Positions 22,309 through 34,475 of a DNA stretch of 64,000 nt are shown here, piece by piece. A program made the translations under genes and the position numbers. Position 1 is the first letter of the stretch. Each line of letters opens with the position of its first letter. The stretch spans positions 249,781 through 313,780 of the forward strand of contig JAGFNQ010006413.1 in the NCBI GenBank assembly GCA_024364735.1, in the 5' to 3' direction. Source of the DNA: Boesenbergia rotunda (lineage: Eukaryota; Streptophyta; Magnoliopsida; Zingiberales; Zingiberaceae). A model generated the notes under the pieces. It ran no database searches. It saw only the letters and a list, made by a program, of their open reading frames with translations, and was not told the DNA's origin.

Positions 22309-22484
22309 AATACCCCCCCTTGTCAAACGCTAGAGTGTGTATCTCTCTTCCTCTTCTTTCTTCCTCCTTGTCCATAACTCCCTAGTGGAGGTTCTTGTGC
22401 TTTGTGAACCATCCCAAGTTGCTAGCACAACTAAGGTGGTTCTTCTCCGAGGCATAGATCGTGTTCGTGTGGATACACATAGAG
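22309..22484. mobile_element. LTR fragment E, first piece
   Basis: This short block lies between copia-2 and element A. It continues at 30297 when element A and one GGCAC copy are removed. It contains phrases typical of plant copia LTRs (GTGTTCGTGTGGATACACAT). Its orientation is uncertain. Confidence 0.5.
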
Positions 22485-22489
22485 GCACT

Positions 22490-25388
22490 GTCACGCCCCG
22501 AGACCCAGGAGCCGCTGTTCCAATATAAAATCGAACATCATCTCCCCTGTTCAGCGGACAATTTATATATACAAACAATATCGAAACAACACACGCAGTT
22601 AATAATTTGGCCTCAGGCCTCCAAAATCAAGATAAAACATAACCATAACACAAAATAAATCATACCTGACTGCGGACCGGTCCGACTTACAACAAAACAA
22701 CAAACACATAGTCCATCAGAGGACTCAAATATACAAAACCAAGAAAAATAAAATGCGATACAAGTTCCACGACATAAAACAAATCCAAACCAAATAATAA
22801 GGCGCAACGAAAAAAGAACTACGCGGAAGCACCCAGCACTGGAGTCGTAAGGACCTGGGACTGGCAACTGGGCTCTCCTGGAGACCAATCAACCTGGAAA
22901 CAAAAATATAGGCAATGGTGGTGAGTCCAAATAAACTCAGCGGATACCAGAAACATATATGCACAGCAAGCTATAAATAAGAATAAGAATCATGCTGATA
23001 TAGTCTTGAATATAGAGGATAAAGCATAACTGAAGACTAAGGGGGAATACATACCGGAGTCTGTCAATCCTACAGATAGATGTAATCAATCCCCTATATA
23101 ACCTCGAGAATAATACACAATCCAAATGTGTATGTCACCTGTAAGGGCATGTCAAATATATACAACACTCAAACACAACAAGCACCTACAAAGGTGCAAT
23201 GCATCCTATACACCCGATGCAAAGATCTGATCTGTACGCACCTCATCCACCACCAGACCGCCGGTCGGGTGAACAGAAAGCAGACAAGCCAACCACTCAT
23301 GGTTGCATAGAGAAGCCAAACCCTTGTGGCCTACAACATATGAAGCTCAACACTCGTGACTATACAAATACGATGCCCATCACCTGTGGCAATGCAAGTA
23401 TGTAGCCCAGCACCTGTGGCTACGCAAATATGACGCCTGGCACCTGTGCCAGATGCAATATGTAGACCAGCACCTGTGGCTATGCAAATATAACGCCTAG
23501 CACCTGTGGCGGATGCAATATGTAGCCCAGCATCTGTGGCTATGCAAATATGATGCCCAGCACCTGTGGCAATGCAATATGTAGCCCAGCACCTATGGCT
23601 CTCCAAATATGATGTCCAGCACCTGTGGCAATGGAATATGTAGCCCAGCACCTGTGGCTATACAAATATGACGCCTAGCACTCATGGCGATGCAAATATG
23701 CAACCTCAAACATGACTGGGGATGGGCTCAGACCTCAAGGGAGCCGATGGCCTCCATCATGATCATAACATCATGCTAATAGCTCAATCAAATCAGAATC
23801 CTGTCTGCGCGATGGGCTCAGACCCAAAGGGAGCCGATGATCGCCAGTATGCAATTGTACAGAGCCTACAGCTCAGTAATCCAACCTAGAGGGTAAAGTA
23901 TTCCAACACCCTCCTCACTAACCAGGTTCTCAACCACACATCGGTGGGAAAAGTATAGGTCAAACACATGTATCCATATCTAACCATTCTACCATAGGTA
24001 TCCATCCAAGGTATATCTAGGAACTAAACCCAAACTCAACCACTCCATGAACCATTCTTGGAACCTATCACTGAGCATCGCCTCAACCCAAATACAAATC
24101 AGGTTCACAAAGCCACAATCCATACTTAAGCTAACCCTAATTCCACATTAATACTGAAATTAATTCTAATGAACATCTCTATCCATCCAAACCCAATCCT
24201 CAATCCAATGATCCACTCAAAAGAAAGTAGATCTAAAACCATAAAGTAAACGAACCGAATATTACCAATAATAACAGAACCTCATCAGTGATCAAAACTC
24301 AACGAGTTGTAATAGATTGATCCCAACAAAACTAGAAATCCATCTACAAATATACATATGCATTATCAGAGACAAAATCAGTATCAATCCCACTGAGACA
24401 ACTTTATCCACGCATGCCAGTAGCCCTGAACATTCAGAAACAAAACAACAACACCAAGCAGAAATTAAATCAAGAGATAAAGCTACATACCTATAACCCA
24501 GGTTGTGCGAATCCAATACATTCTATACAATTTGAAATCAAATCCCAACCTCCACTGTAGCTCCCAGATCCAGCCATTTCTGGCAAAGTCCAAAACAGAA
24601 AGAAGACCCACTCAACATACAATCGCTTCCCACAAATCCGAAATCGGCTCAGATTAAATGATGGGTACTAAACCGATTTTTTAGTAGGCAAGAACAAAAC
24701 TCAAAATCCAATCTGATGCAACCAAACCTGCGATTCTACATAGTAACACAAACCAATTTGATCCTTACCTCTAATTGCAGCGACTGCTGCTCCTTTCCCT
24801 GTTCGGATCTGAGAGAGAGCAAGAGAGCAGCCCACAGCAGAGGAAAACCCCTAGGTTGGCAGCCGACAAGGACTTCGACAACAACTCCCTCAACCACCGA
24901 TGATAGCGGAATAAGAACAGAGATCGATTGTCGGTTGGCGCTCACTGAGGGAAACGACGTCGGCCTGTGGATCGAAAGCTCTAGCGTCTCAACTGGGTTG
25001 GAAAAGTCGGCAAGGATGATCGGACTCGGAGCTTCGGTCGCCACACAGAGGAGGCGATGGGCATCGGGGGCTATGTGGGTTAGGGCAAGCGATAATCAAC
25101 CCAGGTGAGAAGGGATTCGGGGGTGGCTGCGGGCTAAAGGGGAAAAGAGGGTTTTTAAGTGAACCTTTTTTGCGAAACAACCCCTACCATTTGGAAAAAT
25201 AACGCCCTTAACTCTCCTACTAATGTTTTTAGCAATTTAGCCCTTCCAATCTCCAAACTTCCGATCCAATCCCTCAAGTCTAGAATTTTCTTTCATTCAA
25301 ACCCCTGTTAGGTTTCAAAAACCCTAAACATCTCCGGTAAATCACCGAAAAAATTTCAGATCCAAGTTTTGTGTCGTCGAATTTAACA
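22490..25388 (-). repeat. 3' LTR of element A
   Basis: The plus strand reads TGTCACGCCCCGAGACC to GAATTTAACA. Relative to the right LTR it lacks about 399 bp (the equivalent of 28531-28929) between two GGAA tetranucleotides, a deletion typical of illegitimate recombination. Confidence 0.88.
23335..23705. repeat. ~60-bp minisatellite in element A 3' LTR
   Basis: Units alternate CAGCACCTGTGGCTATGCAA with CCTAGCACCTGTGGCGGATG, giving about six 60-bp repeats. The same array is in the other A LTR and in element B. Confidence 0.9.
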
Positions 25389-26936
25389 TTCTCCCCCACT
25401 AACAAAAAATTTGATCCCCAAATTTCATCTTTCCTCACACTGCAACTGCCAACATCTTGTATGCAATAGGCAGCCTACTACCTTGTTCAATCAACTCAAC
25501 AACTGAATGAATAAGTGGGGATGTTGTGATTGAATCGTCCATCCAAGCTCCCAAATTCCATACTAAAGATCATTTATCCAGCCAATGATTTATCAAAAAG
25601 TCACAAATCCGGCAGGTCCACATCCTCTAATAGAATCCTCAAAAGTCAACATAACATAGAGATTCGTCAATCTCAATCCACCTCCAATACCATAACGATC
25701 GTACATCCCGATGTACCGTCGAGATTATTCAACCACGAACACTCAATCTATGAGTCAAAATACCTCATAGAATCATTTAGCAATGAGCGAGTCTACCAAC
25801 CATCGTCTCGTAACCCAATATTCTATGATTCCTCCACTCAAAGTTCAGAAACCTCTGAGTTCTAACTTCATAACATAGAAACACGCTATCTCTCAAGAGT
25901 ATCTCCACATAATCACGAAGTGATTCTTCATTCCCTAGAAGTCATTCTCGGCATCTTCCACCCGAAGGTGGTCTAGCCTCGTAAGTGATTTGCCTCGGCA
26001 CAAATCATAAGTACGAAGGTACCTCCTTGGTTATCCAAACCCAGTACATGCGGTAACCCGTAGGTGTCAAGCAACTAGCTCCATACTTTCTCATATCAGC
26101 GTAAGCAACCTATCAAACTGTACCCTCTAGGTCATCAACCAAGTACAGGTGATGCATGGTCAAAGTCCTCATAAACTAGGATGTATCAATCCTCTACTAT
26201 CCATGATAGTATATAGCTCATGCTACCCTTCTATATCAATGTAGATCATGTACCCTAAACGTGCCTTCCAGGTCACCTAACCAGGCACGAACGACCCAAC
26301 GGTCTAAAACTCCTTGAACCAGGGTAAGTCGATCCTACACTGATCGAGCCAACAACAATAAGCAATCCCTAATTCTCGCTTAGCTAATAATAGCTAAAAC
26401 ACGTACTATAATTAGTAAGGTCTAGAAAGACCAAAATCCTATCCTCCAATAGATTATCGACATATTCGACCTTGGCTTTCCGACTCAGCAGTCGAAACTA
26501 CTAGAGAATTAGCATTCCCGTTCCAAAGTCTTATCGGCAATGTGTCAACTATTTGCTCACATGAACGATCACAACATAAGATAGATTGACAACATATCAA
26601 TCCAACTAAAACCAAGTCTACGAATATCTATCCATTTAGTATGAATATAAGACCCCACCAAGCTGGGATAATCTAACCAATCCTAACTCTAATAATGAAT
26701 ACTAAAAGTAGAATAGGTCCAGAAAGCTATACCTCTTGCCGCCTGGAGATGTCCCGTTGTTGCCAAGTCCCAAAGTACAACCTTATTGAAAAAAATGACT
26801 CCGAAAATCCGAAATGTACTCGGGTATATTATCAAACCCGAGCTCCGATACCTACCGAATCGGTAGCAGATACAACTCCGAAAATCCACAAGTCCATAAG
26901 GTATCTCGCAACCTGGGCTCTGATACCAAAATATAT
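25389..26936 (-). other. Interior of element A, non-coding
   Basis: No protease, integrase or reverse transcriptase motif was found on either strand. The frame at 25530-25865 is open by chance. The right edge holds the primer-binding site and the left edge the polypurine tract (CTCCCCCAC on the plus strand). Confidence 0.75.
26913..26929 (-). other. Primer-binding site (tRNA-Met), element A
   Basis: The plus strand reads GGGCTCTGATACCA, so the minus strand has TGGTATCAGAGCCC, a few bases from the right LTR. This fixes the element on the minus strand. Confidence 0.85.
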
Positions 26937-29900
26937 TGTCACGCCCCGAGACCCAGGAGCCGCTGTTCCAATAAAAAATCGGACAGCATCTCCCCTGTCC
27001 GGCGGACAATTTACACATACATACAATATCCAAAAACACACACAGATAATAATTTGGCCTCAGGCCTCCAAAATCAAGATAAAACATAACCATAACACAA
27101 AATAAAACTTACCTGACTGTGGACCGGTCCGACTTACAACAAAACAATAAACACATAGTCCATTAGAGGATTCAAAAATACAATACCAAGACAAATAAAA
27201 TACGATACAAGTTCCACGACATAAAACAAATCCAAACCAAATAATAAGGCAAAACGAAAAAAGAACTACGCTGATGCACCCATCACTGGAGTCGCAAGGA
27301 CCTGGGACTGGCAACTGGGGCTCTCCTGGAGACCAATCAACCTGGAAACAAAAATATAGGCAATGGTGGTGAGTCCAAATAATCTTAGCGGATACCAGAA
27401 ACATATATGCACAGCAAACTATAAATAACAATAAGAATCATGCTGATACAGTCTCGAATATAGAGGATAAAGCATAACTGAAGACTAAGGGGGAATACAT
27501 ACCGGAGTCCGTCTATCCTACAGATAGATGTAATCAATCCCCTATATAACCTCAAGAATAATACACAATCCAAATGTGTATGTCACCTGTAAGGGCATGC
27601 CAAATATATACAACACTCAAACACAACAAGCACCTACAAAGGTGCAATGCATCCTATACACCCGATGCAAAGATCTGATATGTACGTACCTCAGCCACCA
27701 CCAGACCGACGGTCGGGTGAATAGAAAACAGACAAGCCAACCACTCATGGTTGCATAGAGAAGCCAAACCCTTCTGGCCTACAACATATAAAGCCCAACA
27801 CTCGTGACTAGACAAATACAATGCCCAGCACCTGTGGCAATGCAAGTATATAGCCCAGCACCTGTGGCTATGAAAATATGACGCCTATCACCTGTGGCGG
27901 ATGCAATATGTAGCCCAGCACCTGTGGCTATGCAAATATGACGCCTAGCACCTGTGATGGATGAAATATGTAGCCCAACACCTGTGGCTATGCAAATATG
28001 ACGCCTAGCACCTGTGGCGGATGCAATATGTAGCCCAGCATCTGTGGCTATGCAAATATGATGCCCAGCACATGTGGCAATGCAATATGTAGCCCAGCAC
28101 CTATGGCTATGCAAATATGATGCCCAACACTTGTGGCAATGCAATATGTAGCCCAACACATGTGGCTATGCAAATATGACGTCTAGCACTCGTGGCGATG
28201 CAAATATGCAACCTCAAACATGACTGGGGACGGGCTCAGACCTCAAGGGAGCCGATGGTCTCCATCATGATCATAACATCATGCTAATAGCTCAATCAAA
28301 TTAGAATCCTATCTGCGCGACGGGCTCAGACCCAAAGGGAGCCGATGATCGCCAGTATGCAATTGTACAGAGCCTACATCTTAGTAATGCAACCTAGAGG
28401 GTAAAGTATACCAACAACACCCTCCTCACTAACCAAGTTCTCAACCACACATTGGTGGGAAAAGTATAGGTCAAACACATGTATCCATATCTAACCATTC
28501 TACCCTAGGTATCCATCCAAGGTATATATAGGAATCAATACAACTATAGGTACTAAGTGACCTACCATCATATTTGAGCACATATGAACACATGACAAAT
28601 ATCGAGACTGTATAGAACTAAATAGGAGTCATCTAAACAACATATATCTGATCATAATACACAAAGGTAGGTACAACGTATAAACTTACTATTATCTATA
28701 ACAAACTATGCATAGTAATAAAACAATATCTAAAAAGATAAGTCAGGGGTACCCGCCTCAAAGTAGTAGTCCGTATCTATAGAGAACCTCCCATCCAAAA
28801 ATCAGCAACAAATCAGTGTCCTGTATCAAAGAAGATAGTTTATTAGCTATTACAAAGATAGTAACTATCTAACAAGTCCCTGAACCATATTAGGGTTAAC
28901 CTAACTGTTATACTTAGGTTTAATCTCACGGAACTAAACCCAAACTCAACCACTCCAAGAACCATTCATGGAACCTATCACTGAGCATCGCCTCATCCCA
29001 AATCCAAATCAGGTTCACAAAGCCACAATCCATACTTAAGCTAACCCTTAATTCCACATCAATACTGAAATTAATTCTAATGAACATCTCTATCTATCCA
29101 AACCCAATCCTCAATCCAATGATCCACTCAAAAGAAAGTAGATCTAAAACCATAAAGTAAACGAACCGAATATTACCAATAATAACAGAACCTCATCAGT
29201 GATCAAAACTCAACGAGTTGTAATAGATTGATCCCAACAAAACTAGAAATCCATCTATAAATATACATATGCATTATCAGAGACAAAATCAGTATCAATC
29301 CCACTGAGACAACTTTATCCACGCATGCCACTAGCCCAGAAAATTCAGAAACAAAACAACAACACCAAGCAGAAATTAAATCATGAGATCAAGCTACATA
29401 CCTATAACCCAGGTTGTGCGAATCCAATACATTCTATACAATTTGAAATCAAATCCCAACCTCCACCGTAGCTCCCAGATCCAACCATTTCTGGCAAAGT
29501 CCAAAACAGAAAGAAGACCCACTCAGCATACAATCGCTACCTACAAATCCGAAATCGGCTCAGATTAAATGCTGGGTACTAAACCGATTTTTTAGTAGGC
29601 AAGAACAAAACTCAAAATCCAATCTGATGCAACCAAACCTGCGATTCTACACAGTAACACAAACCAATTTGATCCTTACCTCTAATTGCAGCGACTACTG
29701 CTCCTTTCCCTGTTTGGATCTGAGAGAGAGCAGCCCACAGCAGAGGAAAACCCCTAGGTTGGCAGCCGACAAGGACCCCGATAGCAACTCCCTCAACCAC
29801 CGATGATAGCGGAATAAGAACAGAGATCGGCTGTCGGTTGGCGCTCACTGAGGGAAACGACGTCGGCCTGTGGATCGAAAACTCTGGCGTCTCAACCGGG

Positions 29901-30291
29901 TTGGAAAAGTCGGCAAGGATGATCACACTCGGAGCTTTGGTCGCCACACAGAGGAGGCGATGGGAGTCGGGGGCTCTGTGGGTTAGGGCATGCGACAATC
30001 AACCCAGGCGAGAAGGGATTCAGGGGTAGCTGCGGGCTAAAGGGGAAAAGAGGGTTTTTAAGTGAACCCTTTTTGCGAAACAACCCCTACCATTTGAAAA
30101 AATCACGTCCCTATACTATCCTACTAATGTTTTTAGCAATTTAGCCCTTCCAATATCGAAACTTCCGATCTAATCCCTCAAGTCTAGAATTTTCTTTCAT
30201 TCAAACCCCTGTTAGGTTTCAAAAACCCTAAACATCTCGGTAAATCACCGAAAAAATTTCTGGTCCAGGTTTTGTGTCGCCGAATTTAACA
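26937..30291 (-). repeat. 5' LTR of element A
   Basis: This is the full-length LTR (3355 bp). It is very similar to the left copy apart from the 399-bp segment and changes in the minisatellite. Confidence 0.88.
27780..28205. repeat. ~60-bp minisatellite in element A 5' LTR
   Basis: About seven units of the AGCACCTGTGGCTATGC / CTAGCACCTGTGGCGGATG type. Its complement is open for 126 codons only because the unit length is a multiple of three. Confidence 0.9.
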
Positions 30292-30296
30292 GGCAC

Positions 30297-30496
30297 GACC
30301 ACTTGAACGTGCAAGGGATCCGGCGAACCAAAGGACTAGCGGGATAAGCAAAGGGCACGCGACAAAGGTATTCCTATAAGACAGGAATTGTAGATCACTT
30401 TGTATGAGTTTTTTCTTTCGTATGGACCGCTCGAGGGATCTTATTTCCGTTGCGATTTTAAATATTTTACCCATAGATCCCTATAATCAACCCACA
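30297..30496. mobile_element. LTR fragment E, second piece
   Basis: This continues 22484 across element A. It includes TTATTTCCGTTGCGATTTTA near 30450, a phrase found near the ends of plant copia LTRs, and may end at CAACCCACA (30496). The right boundary against element C is not certain. Confidence 0.45.
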
Positions 30497-30790
30497 ATGC
30501 ATTCCTAGCATTGATTTATATGACATTTATACATCAAAAATCAATTCTCATGCTTTATGACCCTAATGTCATATTTTCATGCATGACACTCAATCCCATT
30601 ATGCCAAATCCTAAAGAATTGAGACTCAAATCCGTCTCCAACTCTTTTGGCATATTCCATGGTCCATCTAGACCTCCGAGGGAAACCTCCCGAGATCCAT
30701 TTACCATGGATCCCAAAGACTCCTAGAGCTCCCCCTTGAGCTCTTAGCCTTAGCCACCTCCCTAGGTGACTCAACAACCACTAGGTCACA

Positions 30791-32230
30791 CTAGAGTACC
30801 TTCGATGACTCTTGGCCTACAAACATAACCTTCTTAACCATAGACACCTTGTCCTTGGTTAAGACCTTTTTCTTTCCTTTTAATGGCATCCCCTTGCCAT
30901 TTTTGAACTTTCTCTCCTTGCCATAATTATATGCTAACCTAGCACATTTCTTTTCATTGGCATTGGAGACCTTAGATCGGTATCCTAGACCCGATCTATC
31001 ATTGTTGGGTTTTAGACCACCCAACACCATACCTAAACCCTTAGATCCAATAGTGAATCTATCTAGAATTTTCTCTAACCTATCAAGCTTTTCCCTCAAT
31101 GCTTGATTTTCCCTTTCTAGGTTCTCAATCCTAGAATCAACATGTCCTCCTTGAACATTCCTAGACCTACCCACCTTTCTAAGCATATGTCTCCTCTTCT
31201 TGGAATTTGTGCCTTGATTCTTAGGTCCAAAGGTCTTGAATCTATCATGATACATGATTTTCCTAGTTTTTTGAATTACAATATTACCCCTATTTCTATC
31301 ATTATATCTAAATCCATGATTATTCTTAACAAGCATATAAGAATTTAAAATTGGATTTAATTTTAAATAAGGAACTACCTTTCCTTTTACCTTTGAAGCT
31401 CCCTCTTGACTTGAGCTCATCTTCTTTTTCAATTTCGTCAAATGCGCCAATTTCTTGATCTCTCCTTTCTTTGGGCACTTGGTGTGGTAGTATCCACGCT
31501 CACCACATGCGAAGCAAATGATATGCTTCTTATCCTTCATTGCTCCATCCCTACCACTCATGTTAGTATTCAAATTATTTGAATTGAATTTAGGGTTTAC
31601 CTCCTTTTTCTTACTTAATGGACACTTGTCCTTGTAGTGTCCCTTTTGATTGCACCCAAAGCAAATTATGTGATTCTTTGACTTTGCTTTGATGGAGGTG
31701 GTAGCTTCTTCTTGCTCCGGTATTAAGGACGGTCTCTTCTCCCCCTCAATCCTTGAAGTGGAGACTTCGTCTATTTCTTCCTCACATGAAGATGTAGATG
31801 ATTCAACTCTCTCCTTCTCTTCGGATGTTGAACTTGACTCAACTTCCAATTAGTCCTTTTCCTTGGACTCTTTTTCTTCTTGTCCTTGTGTCGAATTCTC
31901 ATGTAGAGCTATTATCTTCCTCTATAGCTCATATGTATTCTTGTAGTCTCCTACATTTGACACAATATGTGAAGGTAATAAATTCAATACAATTCTAGTT
32001 ACCTCCTTATCCGCCTCTGCTTCTTCCGTTTGACTCTTGGTCCAATACCGAGGTCCGAGGCGTTTCCCCTTCTTGTCCGTTGGAGCTTCAAATGGAACTT
32101 CCAACGCCGTCCAATGATCCCAATCCATTTGGAACCATGTCTCCAACCTCTTTCTCCAATAATTGAAATCATCTCGATCGTATAGAGGTGGAATCCTAGT
32201 ATCCCATCCAAGTGGACCTTCTGATTCCAT
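30791..32230 (-). pseudogene. SIRE-like Gag, element C
   Basis: The N-terminus (about 102 residues, starting MESEGPLGWDTRIPPLYDRD) is a copia Gag start with DFNYWRKRLETWFQ. Two stops follow, a TAG after NTYEL and a TAA about 30 codons later. Between them an acidic bridge replaces most of the capsid domain, so a deletion is likely. The frame then runs 352 codons to 30791 with two CCHC-type zinc knuckles (CFGCNQKGHYKDKC and CFACGERGYYHTKC; Tyr replaces His in the second), basic stretches and a predicted coiled coil (RIENLERENQALREKLDRLE). No protease follows. All pieces are in one frame, so it decayed mainly by substitution and a frame-preserving deletion. Confidence 0.8.
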
Positions 32231-32299
32231 CTTCCTCTAGCACCTTTTGCTTTCTCAGCGGTTAGTCCGTAGATGAGCGAACCTCGCTCTGTTACAACT

Positions 32300-33201
32300 T
32301 GTTAGGACTGTGACCATTTGCTAGACGGGGGTGAATAGCAATTTCTCGATTCATTCTTCCTACAATGTAGTGTGCGCAAGCGGAAACAATAATAACACAA
32401 ATAAAAAACGCTAACACCAAACCTTTTACGTGGTTCGGAGATGACGCTCCTACTCCATGGATGTCCTTAAGGTGGACGATCCCTTGATCATTCGATGGAT
32501 CACTCCCCGGATGCCCTTCGGCTAGCTCGTGTAGCTCCTTGTGGGTGGAGAAATCTCGCCACAACCCAAACTTCACCTCTGAGCTTTTAGACTACTATTT
32601 GGCCTTTAACCAAAGCCAAATTCATCAGAGCTCTTAGCTAAAACTAAGCTCTCTTAAATAGAGCCTAAGGCTGAAAAACCCGCTACCAGTCAACTGGTCC
32701 CAGCCAAACAACAAGCCAACGGCTAGTTGTAATAGCTAGTTTTTGACCTGATCAGTCGACTAGTCCTAGACCAGTCGACTGATATTTCTGTGAGTTCGAG
32801 TTCCCTGCTGGCAGTCGACTGATCCATTCCCAGTCGACTGCCCAGCTTATAAATTCACTCTCCCTCACTCCGAAGACCCTCCTTCACATATGCCTTCAAG
32901 TACACTCTCTTGGCTTGCCCCTTGAAGTCCTCATCCACTGGCTATCATCCCTCGGATGCGCACGCAAGCCCTCTACTTGCCTCCATGCCACCCTTCATGT
33001 GTGCCCATTGAAGTCCACATCCTGGCTTGCTCTTGGAGTCCTCTTCCCTCGGGTCTCGTCCCTCAGATGTGTCCTCCATATGTGACTCACCAAGTCCTGC
33101 AAACTCAATCACACATATCAAAATAACACAACACCCTAACTTAAACCCTTTTCCCAAACATCAAAACACATGGTCACTCCGGACCATAGATTGCCCCAAC
33201 A
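32300..33201 (-). repeat. 5' LTR of element C
   Basis: The LTR runs from TGTTAGGACTGTGACC beside the primer-binding site to TTGCCCCAACA, about 902 bp. It contains repeated CAGTCGACTG-type palindromes near 32755-32840. Confidence 0.7.
32745..32845. repeat. Cluster of CAGTCGACTG boxes in element C LTR
   Basis: ATCAGTCGACTAGTC, CCAGTCGACTGAT, GCAGTCGACTGATC and CCAGTCGACTGCC occur within 100 bp. These palindromes could be LTR regulatory boxes; function is inferred only. Confidence 0.6.
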
Positions 33202-33371
33202 AACACCATCACCACCAAATCATGCTAAGACTATATGTCATCGCCTGGAGGAGGAGGAGGAGGGGCTTGATACATAAGGTTCCAGCACTGCATCATGTCA
33301 TGCATGCCATCATGTCGCTGCTGGAAACTCTGAAAGTACTCCCGGAGACCGTGAACCTCCCCTAAAAACTC
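33202..33371 (-). other. Unassigned block between element C and the N
   Basis: The minus strand is open with a Gln/Met/His-rich stretch and a PPPPPPGDD string (encoded by the GGAGGAGGAGGAGG run near 33250). This resembles the C-terminal tail of plant transposon ORFs of unknown function, but the match is weak. It is presumably the sequence that element C inserted into. Confidence 0.3.
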
Positions 33372-33372
33372 N
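33372..33372. other. Single ambiguous base at an abrupt sequence join
   Basis: The base is N. Sequence left of it is unrelated to element D, and sequence right of it begins inside the D LTR at a point equivalent to 36429. See the findings. Confidence 0.9.
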
Positions 33373-33782
33373 TCGGGTTCGATCCTTCTTGGCTAATTTT
33401 TCTCATTTCTTTTGGGCGCTTGGACTAGTCTTTTTGATTCTTCGTCTTCTGGGTGATTTCCGGCCAACCGGAGTTAGGCTCACCCGAACCCGACTCCGGC
33501 CTTTCGCCCCCTCGAGCGTCCTTCCTCCCGGCTTCTCGTCCCTCGGACACCGCGCACGTCCTTTCTCGCTCCACCGGTGTACTCTTCCGCAGCTTCCGCG
33601 TCCCTCGGATTGTACTGAGCCCGTCGGCTCACTTCCCCGCGCAATCCTTCTCGTCCGCTGCGTCTTACGCTCGACTTCCTCCGTACCTAAGTTCCTGCAC
33701 ACTTAGCAGAGGGATTAAAAACCAACAAGGACCTAACCTAACTTGGTTGATCACATGAAAACCATACACGGGGGCACCAACA
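33373..33782 (-). repeat. 3' LTR of element D, partial
   Basis: It matches 36429-36840 with small differences (for example a CCCCTCGAGCG versus CCCTCGAGCG length change). The outer 540 bp are missing at the N. Confidence 0.88.
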
Positions 33783-34475
33783 ATCTCCCTCTTTTTGATG
33801 TGCATCAATCCAAGTTCAATTAGGGTTAAACCAAAAATAAGGAATTTAGTAAAACTAAATTAAGCAGTTAAGCATGGGAAAAAATATTGCAATCAATAAC
33901 CACAACCTCCCCCTAAACTTAAGCTACTCTCCCCCTTTGATCACAGCAAAAATGGGGCACAAAAAAATAGGGAAAGGAAAAAAATATGATTAGAACTTAG
34001 AAAAATGTAAAACATTTTTTTTTTGCCGTGAATAGATTAAGTGCATATCACCGAAATTTAATTTTTGAAATAAAAAATTTCAAATATTTTTTAAAAATTA
34101 AAAATATGAATTTCAATTAAAAATTTATAGAAATTAATTCGTCCATTGGAAAATTTTAAAAATTTTTGTACAGGTGGAAGATAAAATTATTGCTTTTTAC
34201 AAAAATTTCCAAATTAAAATCTATTTTGTATATTCAAAAATAAATCATATAGTGGCAGAATAAATAATTCAAAGATATATTTTTAAAATTCAACCATCTA
34301 AAAAAATTACCAAGTTTAATTGACTATGTGTAGATCTCAAAAAAATCGATTCTTGCAGAATAAATTGAATTTTGTAAGAAAGTCTAGGTAAAAAAAAATT
34401 TTCAAAAGAAACTTAATCATAAAATGTGTTAATCTATTTCTAATTTTGCAAGAAAAATTATGCAGTAGTAGAAAA
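33783..34475 (-). other. Element D interior without coding sequence
   Basis: AT-rich DNA between the polypurine tract and the gag tail. No frame or domain was recognised. Confidence 0.7.

Larger units (their letters stand above)
22485..30296 (-). mobile_element. Element A: complete non-coding LTR retroelement with target duplication
   Basis: Both LTRs, the primer-binding site, the polypurine tract and a 5-bp duplication GGCAC (22485-22489 and 30292-30296) are present. The LTRs are very long (2899 and 3355 bp), while the interior is only 1548 bp and has no protein domain. This fits a LARD-like non-autonomous element. Orientation is minus, because the primer-binding site lies beside the right LTR and the purine-rich GGGGGAGAA tract beside the left one. 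On the minus strand the LTR starts TGTTAAATTCG and ends GGGGCGTGACA. Confidence 0.88.
30497..33201 (-). mobile_element. Element C: SIRE-like, gag-only part with 5' LTR
   Basis: On the minus strand the order is LTR (33201 to 32300), a degenerate primer-binding site (CTCTGTTACAAC on the plus strand), then gag (32230 to 30791), then about 290 bp without a frame up to fragment E. No pol and no 3' LTR are seen. The 3' side is lost to, or displaced by, fragment E. Confidence 0.7.

Noticed and set aside
23335..23705. Regular ~60-bp repeats considered as a CRISPR-like array
   Set aside because: Units are contiguous without unique spacers and lie in a plant LTR retroelement.
24716..25108. Pair of overlapping open frames of 100-130 residues on both strands
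   Set aside because: They lie in a GC-rich part of the element A LTR, recur at 29612-30029 only because it is the other LTR, and show no domain.
27779..28159. Open frame of 126 residues rich in Cys, His and Ile on the minus strand
   Set aside because: It is the translation of the 60-bp minisatellite in an LTR. The periodic peptide reflects repeat length divisible by three, and the equivalent frames in the other LTR and in element B differ in length.
33389..33758. Arg/Ser/Pro-rich frames repeated at 36381-36769
   Set aside because: Both sit in the paired LTRs of element D and owe their openness to GC-rich sequence.
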